Notes under the pieces: model-generated
Seen by the model: the letters and a program-made list of their open reading frames with translations, nothing else
What the model was told of the DNA's origin: nothing
Database searches by the model: none
Position numbers and translations under genes: made by a program
Source: Deltaproteobacteria bacterium
Lineage (GTDB): Bacteria > Myxococcota_A > Polyangia > DRWM01 > JAAZOP01
Length of the DNA stretch: 64,000 nt
Assembly: GCA_016218765.1 (NCBI GenBank)
Contig: JACRCZ010000069.1
Span: 24,822-88,821 of the forward strand
Direction of reading: 5' to 3'
In this document: one piece after another, positions 58,883 through 64,000 of the stretch
Layout of the letters: every line of letters starts with the position of its first letter
Position numbering within the stretch: the first letter of the stretch is position 1

Positions 58883-61447
58883 CTACGGTCCCCCCGCGAT
58901 CCACTCGGCGTCGTCGAGGGCGAAGTCGGACGGGGTGGCGACGCCGGGGGCGGGGGCGGTCTCGGTGGGGGCCGTGCCGGCGAGGAAGACCTCCTCGCGG
59001 GCGCCGGGGGTGCTGCGCGTGGCCAGGAGGCCGGAGGCCGGATCGATCAAGGCGGTGACGACGTCGGCAGGGCGGGCGAAGGGCTGGATCGGGAGGCCGC
59101 GGTGCCCGGCGCGCATGAGGTCCAGCCAGATCGGCAGGGCGGCGCGCGCACCGGACTCCTGCGTGCGCGAGCGGCGCGCGGCCGGCGAGTCGTCGTCCTC
59201 GGGCCCCTGCGTGCCCAGCGGTCGGTTGTCGTCGAACCCCACCCACACGCCGGCCACCCACTGCGGCGTGAACCCCACGAACCACGCGTCCCGCGCGTCG
59301 GTGGACGTACCCGTCTTCCCCGCCGCCGGCCGGCCCAGCGCCCCGAACGCCGAATACGCCGTCGCGTGCGGGTCCTCGAACACCGAACGCATGAGGTCGG
59401 CCAGCACGTGGGCGGCGCCCGCATCGACCACGCGGACCGCCTCGGGGCGGGCCAGCGGCAGGAGCGTGCCGTCGGGACGGCGCACCTCGCGCAGGAACGT
59501 CGGCTCGCGCCGCAGGCCGCCGGCGGCGACGACGGCGAGGGCCGAGGTCAGCTCGAGCGGGGTGACCTCGGACGCGCCGAGCGCCAGCGTCAGCTCGCGC
59601 CGCAGCGGCGACTCGATGCCCAACGCCTTGGCCAGGCGGAGGACGGGTCCCAGGCCGACCTTGTCCAGGACCTTGACGGCGACGATGTTGACCGAGCGCG
59701 CCAGGGCGGTGCGGACGGAGATGGGGCCCAGGAAGCGCGAGTGTCCGGAGTTCTGCGGCTTCCAGTCACCGAAGACCTCGGGCGCGTCGTTGACGATCGT
59801 GGCGGCGGTGATCGTGCGTTCCTGGAGGGCGGCGAGGTAGACGAGGGGCTTGAAAGCGGAACCAGGCTGGCGGTGGGCCTGCAACGCCCGGTCGAACTGA
59901 CCCGGTCCGGCGATGGAGCCGCCGACGATCGCCGCGACCTCGCCGGTCGCCGGGTCGATCGCGACCGCCGCGGCCTCGGGCCCCAGCTCCAGTCGTGCCC
60001 GGCCGACCTGTCCCCGCGGCTTGACATCGAGCATCCGCACGCGCGCCAGCGCTCCGACCTCGGCGAAGCGCGCGGCGCGCAGGCCGTCCGGGTTGTAGCG
60101 CGACGCTTCGGACAGCCGGACGTCGGCGAGGGCGGCGCCGACCTGGAAGCGGATGGTTCCGGCGCCGTCGTCGGTCTCGATCACGCGGCCGACATAGATG
60201 CGGTCGGGCTTGGGCAGCTCCTCGCGCGCGAGCTGTTCGCCGCCCGGCGCAGGGACCTCGCCGCCCGGGAGGCGGCGCAGCGGCCCGCGGTAGCCGTGCC
60301 GCTCGTCGAGCGCCGAGAGGCCGGCCCGCGCGGCGGCGCGGGCGTCGCGCTGGAGTGCGGGGTCGAGGGCGGTGATGACGCGGTAGCCGCCGCGCGCGAG
60401 GTCGACGTCGCCGAAGCGGCGGCGCAGCTCGGCGCGCACGGCGTCGACATACTCGGCGGCCCACGCCGGGGTCGGCTCGGGCTCGGGCGCCAGCCGGATC
60501 GGCTCCGCGTCCGCCTCGCGGAGCTGCGTCTCGCTGATGAAGCCGTTGCGCTGCATCTGGCGCAGCACGTAGTGCCGGCGCGCGATCGCCTTCTCCGGGC
60601 TGACGCGCGGCGAGTAGATCGCCGGACCCTTGGGCAGCGCGGCCAGGAGCGCCGCCTCCGCCAGCGACACGTCCGCGATCCCCTTGCCGAAGTAGTACCG
60701 CGCCGCCTCCTCGATCCCGTACCGCCCGTGCCCGAAGCAGATCTGGTTCAGGTACAACGACAGGATCTGGTCCTTGGACAGATGCTGCTCGACCCGACGC
60801 GCCAGCAGCAGCTCCTTGACCTTGCGCTCCAGGGTCTTTTCGCGCCCGAGGTAGAAGGTGCGCACGACCTGCTGCGTGATGGTCGAGCCGCCCTGGGCGT
60901 AGTAGCCCTTCCAGACGTTGACGACGAGCGAGCGGACCATGCCGAGCCAGTCGAGGCCGGCGTGGGTGCGGAAGTTGGCGTCCTCGGCGGCGATGACCGC
61001 GTCGATCATGACCTTGGGGACCGCGGCGAGCGGGACGACCGTGCGGCGCCCCTCGTCGGCGAAGATTTCGCCGATCACGGTGCGCCCGTCGCGGGCGTAG
61101 ATCCGGGTGACCTGCGGCGGGCGATAGTTCTTGCCGAGATCGTCCACCGAGGGCAGGCCGTCGGCATACTTGTTGACGATGACGGCGACGGTGATGGCGC
61201 CCGCGAGCAGCAGGACGAAGAGGGCGATGCCGGACCACATGGCCCAGCGCAGGATGCGTCGCTTCCAGGTGCGGATGGGCCTGATTCGCTTGCGGGGTTC
61301 CTTGGTTTCGGCGCGCGGCGCGTCCTGCAGACCGGACTTCCGGTCGGTCCCTTCGACCTTCGCGTCGTCTGCAACGGCGTCCGGGCTGCCGGAAGCCGCG
61401 GATGTCCTTGAGGTCGTGCGGGACGTCTGGCGGTCCTCCTCGCTCAC
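58883..61447 (-). CDS. Bifunctional penicillin-binding protein 1A
   Basis: 854 residues: a cytoplasmic Asp/Lys/Arg-rich N-terminus of about 75 residues, one membrane helix (MWSGIALFVLLLAGAITVAV), the GT51 domain (IAAEDANFRTHAGLDWLGM, GGSTITQQVVRTFYLGREKT, RKVKELLLARRVEQHLSKDQ) and the transpeptidase domain (GSAFKP with the active Ser, ARSVNIVAVK, AAGKTGTSTDAR). The S-x-x-K, S-x-N and K-T-G triad is complete. It polymerises and cross-links peptidoglycan. GTG 61447 is the start giving the usual cytoplasmic tail; the ribosome site is weak. It lies between the defence-type island and the M24 peptidase gene. Confidence 0.93.
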   Translation of the reverse strand: MSEEDRQTSRTTSRTSAASGSPDAVADDAKVEGTDRKSGLQDAPRAETKEPRKRIRPIRTWKRRILRWAMWSGIALFVLLLAGAITVAVIVNKYADGLPSVDDLGKNYRPPQVTRIYARDGRTVIGEIFADEGRRTVVPLAAVPKVMIDAVIAAEDANFRTHAGLDWLGMVRSLVVNVWKGYYAQGGSTITQQVVRTFYLGREKTLERKVKELLLARRVEQHLSKDQILSLYLNQICFGHGRYGIEEAARYYFGKGIADVSLAEAALLAALPKGPAIYSPRVSPEKAIARRHYVLRQMQRNGFISETQLREADAEPIRLAPEPEPTPAWAAEYVDAVRAELRRRFGDVDLARGGYRVITALDPALQRDARAAARAGLSALDERHGYRGPLRRLPGGEVPAPGGEQLAREELPKPDRIYVGRVIETDDGAGTIRFQVGAALADVRLSEASRYNPDGLRAARFAEVGALARVRMLDVKPRGQVGRARLELGPEAAAVAIDPATGEVAAIVGGSIAGPGQFDRALQAHRQPGSAFKPLVYLAALQERTITAATIVNDAPEVFGDWKPQNSGHSRFLGPISVRTALARSVNIVAVKVLDKVGLGPVLRLAKALGIESPLRRELTLALGASEVTPLELTSALAVVAAGGLRREPTFLREVRRPDGTLLPLARPEAVRVVDAGAAHVLADLMRSVFEDPHATAYSAFGALGRPAAGKTGTSTDARDAWFVGFTPQWVAGVWVGFDDNRPLGTQGPEDDDSPAARRSRTQESGARAALPIWLDLMRAGHRGLPIQPFARPADVVTALIDPASGLLATRSTPGAREEVFLAGTAPTETAPAPGVATPSDFALDDAEWIAGGP

Positions 61448-61547
61448 GGCCGGGAGTATAGGCGTGGCCGCTGCGAACCGCCAAGGACGCGGCGGATGGT
61501 CCGGCTGTTCAACGAGGGGGAGGGAGGGCGCGGAGAGGGAAGAAGGA

Positions 61548-61643
61548 AACCACAGATGAACACAGATGGACACAGATGGGGGAAGGGGGGGGAAGGAGGG
61601 GGGACGAGGGGAACCACAGATGGACACCGATGGACACAGATGG
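61548..61643 (+). repeat. Two CACAGATG-type repeats flanking a purine tract
   Basis: AACCACAGATGAACACAGAT, GGACACAGATGG (61548-61579) and AACCACAGATGGACACCGAT, GGACACAGATGG (61612-61643). A run of G/A (61577-61611) separates them and another precedes the first. This is the 215-base gap between the M24 gene and the penicillin-binding protein gene; no gene is seen in it. Confidence 0.85.
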
Positions 61644-61662
61644 GGACGGGGGGCGGAAATGG

Positions 61663-62901
61663 TCAGAGGATCCAGAGGGTGTCCTGGGGTTGGCCCATGA
61701 GGCGGGCGCCGTTGGGCTCGATGACGACGTCTTCTTCCAGGCCGACCTGGACGACGCCGCCGACCTCGGGGATGTCGTGGTAGATCATGGGCTCGACGGC
61801 GAAGACCTGGCCGATTTCCAGAGGATGCCAGACGAGGGTACCGTAGCGTTCCTTCCAGTCGGGTCCGAGGACGGGGCCGGTGTCGTGGACCTTGATGCCG
61901 ATTTCGTGTCCCGCGGCGTGCGGATACTCGTCGTAGCCCGCATCGACGATGGTCTTGCGCGCGGCGGCGTCGACCTCGGTCGCCTTGACCCCCGGTTTCA
62001 TCGCCGCGATCGCCGCGCGGTTGGCGCGCAGCGTCACGTCCCACATCTTCCGTACCGCCGGCGGCGGCTCCTTCTCGCCGGGGCGGCGGAAGTACGCGGT
62101 GCGCTGGATATCGGAGGAGTAGCCCTGGTTGAGCACGCCGAAATCGATGCGCAGGAGATCGCCCGGCTGGATGACGCGCTCGGTGGGGTCGGCATGCCCG
62201 CGGTCGGGGCCGACCATCACCGCGACGAAGGAGACCTTGAACCCCAGCTCCTGCGTCCGCTGCTCGAGGAACTTCCCGACGTCCAGCTCGCGCGTCGTTC
62301 CGGGCGTGATGCGTCCCGGCGACAGCGCCTCGCGCAGGATCTTCTGGGTGCCGAGCGCGGCCTCCTCGATGGCCGCGATTTCCTCCGGGAGCTTGACGCC
62401 CTTGACGGACATCATGAGCGGCTCGGAGGAGACGAGACGGGCGTCGAAGCCCGGGCCGCCGATTTCCAGGAGGTAGCGGTACATGCCGACGGTCAGGCCG
62501 TCGACGTTGGGGCAGTCGCGCGAGAAGTTGACGGCGATCCTGCGCGGCGCCAGCTTGCCCAGCCATTCGCGCAGGTGGGGCCCGATGCCCTCGCTCTTGT
62601 ACGGCTCGACGACGTCGTACAGCCCGGACTCGTGGAACGGCGTCACGTCGTAGCTGGCGCAGAGCACGACGCGCACGAGCTTCCCGTCGCGCAAGGCGAA
62701 GAGGCAGGCGCTGCGGCCGACGACGCGGTCGGCCGCGACGTCCCAGCCCAGCGCGTCCACGGCGCCCTCGCGCGTGAAGGTCAGCCACGCGTCCAGCTCG
62801 TACTGGCGGAGCTTCTGCGGCAGGACCTCGGCGATGCGGCGCTGGCGGACGCGGTTGGGGTCGAGGGCGGCGACGGGTTCGTGGGGGGTGCTGGGCGTCA
62901 T
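61663..62901 (-). CDS. M24-family aminopeptidase (Xaa-Pro dipeptidase/creatinase type)
   Basis: 412 residues. The N-terminal creatinase-like domain leads to the pita-bread catalytic domain with metal ligands in LLRIDFGVLNQG (Asp), YSSDIQRT (Asp), HAAGHEIGIKVHD (His), VEPMIYHD (Glu) and VGLEEDVVIE (Glu). This five-ligand set is that of Xaa-Pro peptidases. No signal peptide, so cytoplasmic. AAAGGAGA lies 5 bases before ATG 62901. The substrate (proline dipeptides or other) cannot be fixed from sequence. Confidence 0.88.
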   Translation of the reverse strand: MTPSTPHEPVAALDPNRVRQRRIAEVLPQKLRQYELDAWLTFTREGAVDALGWDVAADRVVGRSACLFALRDGKLVRVVLCASYDVTPFHESGLYDVVEPYKSEGIGPHLREWLGKLAPRRIAVNFSRDCPNVDGLTVGMYRYLLEIGGPGFDARLVSSEPLMMSVKGVKLPEEIAAIEEAALGTQKILREALSPGRITPGTTRELDVGKFLEQRTQELGFKVSFVAVMVGPDRGHADPTERVIQPGDLLRIDFGVLNQGYSSDIQRTAYFRRPGEKEPPPAVRKMWDVTLRANRAAIAAMKPGVKATEVDAAARKTIVDAGYDEYPHAAGHEIGIKVHDTGPVLGPDWKERYGTLVWHPLEIGQVFAVEPMIYHDIPEVGGVVQVGLEEDVVIEPNGARLMGQPQDTLWIL

Positions 62902-62938
62902 CGGACTCTCCTTTCCCGCGGGTGCGGAATCCCCCGAA

Positions 62939-63967
62939 TCACGGCACCAGGACGATCTTGCCGAACTGCCCCCGGGACTCGAGCCGCTCGTGCGCCTCCC
63001 TCGCACGGGACAGCGGCAGGACGGAATCGAGCACGGGACGCAGGCGGCCGGAGCGGACGTGGTCGAGCACGGCGAAGAGGTCGGCCTTGCTTCCCATGGT
63101 CGAGCCCAGGATCCGGAGCTGCTTGAAGAACACGTCGACCAGGCTGACCTCGGCCGTCGGCCCCGACGACGAGCCGCAGAGGACGAGGCGTCCGCCCCAG
63201 GTCAGCGCGCGCAGGCTGCCCGCGAACGTCGCCGGGCCGATGTGCTCGATCACGGCGTCGACGCCGCGCTTCCCCGTCAGCGTCCGGACCTCCTCGGCGA
63301 AGTCCCGCTCGCGGTAGAGGATGACGTGGTCGGCGCCCAGCGCCCGGGCCTTCTCGACCTTGTCGGCCGAGCCGACGGTGGTCACGACGGTGGCGCCGTG
63401 GAGCTTGGCGATCTGGATCGCGGCCGAGCCCACGCCGCTGCCCGCGGCGTGCACCAGCACCCATTCCCCGGGACGCACCTCGGCACGGCGCACGACCATC
63501 TGCCACGCGGTGAGGAAAGTCAGGGGCAGACATGCCGCGTGCTCGAAATCGAGGTCCTCCGGGTACGGCAGGAGGCTCGTCGCGGGAACCGCGATGCGCT
63601 CCGCGTAGCCGCCGCGGGTGCTCTCGCCGAGGATCGCGTACTGCCGGCAGAGGTTGTCGCGGCCGTCCAGGCACATGCGGCAGCGCCCGCACGACCGCGC
63701 GGGCTGGAGCAGCACAGGCCGGCCGACTTCGACCCCGGAGACGCCGTCGCCGACGGCTTCGACGACGCCGGCGATGTCCGAGCCCAGGATGTGGGGCCAG
63801 GCGAGGCGCAGCTTCGGAAGTCCGTTGCGCACCCACAAGTCGAGGCGATTCAGGGCCACGGCCTTGATCCGCACCAGCACCTCGCCGCAGCCGGGCCGCG
63901 GGTCCGGAAGGTCCTCGTACTGGAGAACCTCCGGACCGCCGTGCTGGTGGAAAACCACGGCCTTCAT
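62939..63967 (-). CDS. Zinc-containing medium-chain dehydrogenase/quinone reductase-like
   Basis: 342 residues. The GroES-like N-terminus has the structural zinc lobe CGRCRMCLDGRDNLC, and the Rossmann part has LVHAAGSGVGSAAIQIAKLHG, VVTTVGSADKVEKARALGADHVI and GGRLVLCGSSSG. The catalytic zinc Cys expected after ALNRLDLWVR is absent (Asp there), so it probably works as an NADPH-dependent enoyl or quinone reductase rather than a zinc alcohol dehydrogenase. It ends 37 bases before the M24 gene start and may be cotranscribed. The 33 bases beyond its ATG reach the window end. Confidence 0.88.
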   Translation of the reverse strand: MKAVVFHQHGGPEVLQYEDLPDPRPGCGEVLVRIKAVALNRLDLWVRNGLPKLRLAWPHILGSDIAGVVEAVGDGVSGVEVGRPVLLQPARSCGRCRMCLDGRDNLCRQYAILGESTRGGYAERIAVPATSLLPYPEDLDFEHAACLPLTFLTAWQMVVRRAEVRPGEWVLVHAAGSGVGSAAIQIAKLHGATVVTTVGSADKVEKARALGADHVILYRERDFAEEVRTLTGKRGVDAVIEHIGPATFAGSLRALTWGGRLVLCGSSSGPTAEVSLVDVFFKQLRILGSTMGSKADLFAVLDHVRSGRLRPVLDSVLPLSRAREAHERLESRGQFGKIVLVP

Positions 63968-64000
63968 CGCGTGAAACCGCTTAGCCGGGTTGATCGGGGG

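Noticed and set aside
58883..62788. Penicillin-binding protein frame extended to 1301 codons.
   Set aside because: The extra part is antisense-like Arg/Pro/His-rich sequence overlapping the real M24 peptidase gene and the CACAGATG repeats.

Overview
This is a very GC-rich bacterial chromosome segment. Ribosomal proteins L21 and L27, RecG, GatB, TatB/TatC, a bifunctional penicillin-binding protein and a pair of TonB-type proteins establish a Gram-negative bacterium. Lipoproteins with DGG/DADAG and Asp/Glu/Ala/Pro-rich linkers, and a pseudo-receiver coiled-coil protein of the FrzS/AglZ type, point to a Myxococcota or related former-deltaproteobacterial lineage; that placement is inference. No tRNA, rRNA, CRISPR array, integrase or transposase was seen.

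Layout. 0-5.6 kb: the end of a lipoprotein gene, a TerB-like protein, a DRG/Obg-type GTPase with TGS domain, a zinc-ribbon membrane protein, and (minus strand) a FrzS-like pseudo-receiver/coiled-coil protein. 5.7-10.1 kb: a tight plus-strand operon for a UbiD-family decarboxylase, both subunits of aconitase X, isopentenyl phosphate kinase and a UbiX-type flavin prenyltransferase. Together these match the archaeal modified mevalonate route (mevalonate 5-phosphate to anhydromevalonate phosphate to isopentenyl phosphate to IPP), here inside a bacterium. 10.1-30.5 kb: mostly core genes: ferritin-like and CsbD stress proteins, purB-purC, recG, two TonB-like proteins, a soluble lytic transglycosylase, cysteine-repeat lipoproteins, rpmA/rplU, and a tatB-tatC-gatB-mtnA run with overlapping ends, followed by a catalytically degenerate metallo-beta-lactamase-fold protein.

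30.5-58.8 kb: a defence-type island of two divergent gene sets around a HipA-like kinase module. The minus-strand set is a 1786-residue DUF1998 helicase, an SNF2 helicase, a 1338-residue Eco57I-like DNA methyltransferase, an SMC-like ATPase, a small possible nuclease, an AlbA/Schlafen-type protein and an HNH endonuclease. The plus-strand set is an unknown protein, a phospholipase-D-fold protein, a second SNF2 helicase, a YbjN-like protein, a beta-CASP metallo-beta-lactamase with a probable CTG start, and a possible PD-(D/E)XK protein. Many neighbours share ATGA stop/start overlaps, indicating translational coupling. The content overlaps DISARM class I, Hma and Druantia but matches none of them exactly as I know them.

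58.8-64 kb: penicillin-binding protein 1A, an M24 peptidase and a zinc-containing medium-chain dehydrogenase, all minus strand. Short repeats are scattered between genes: CACAGATG-type 10-11-mers, CGCAAAGGG tandems, a 7-bp tandem at the aconitase X subunit junction, and a REP-like composite palindrome. Several candidate promoters share the form TTGnnn-N16/18-TAnnnn.
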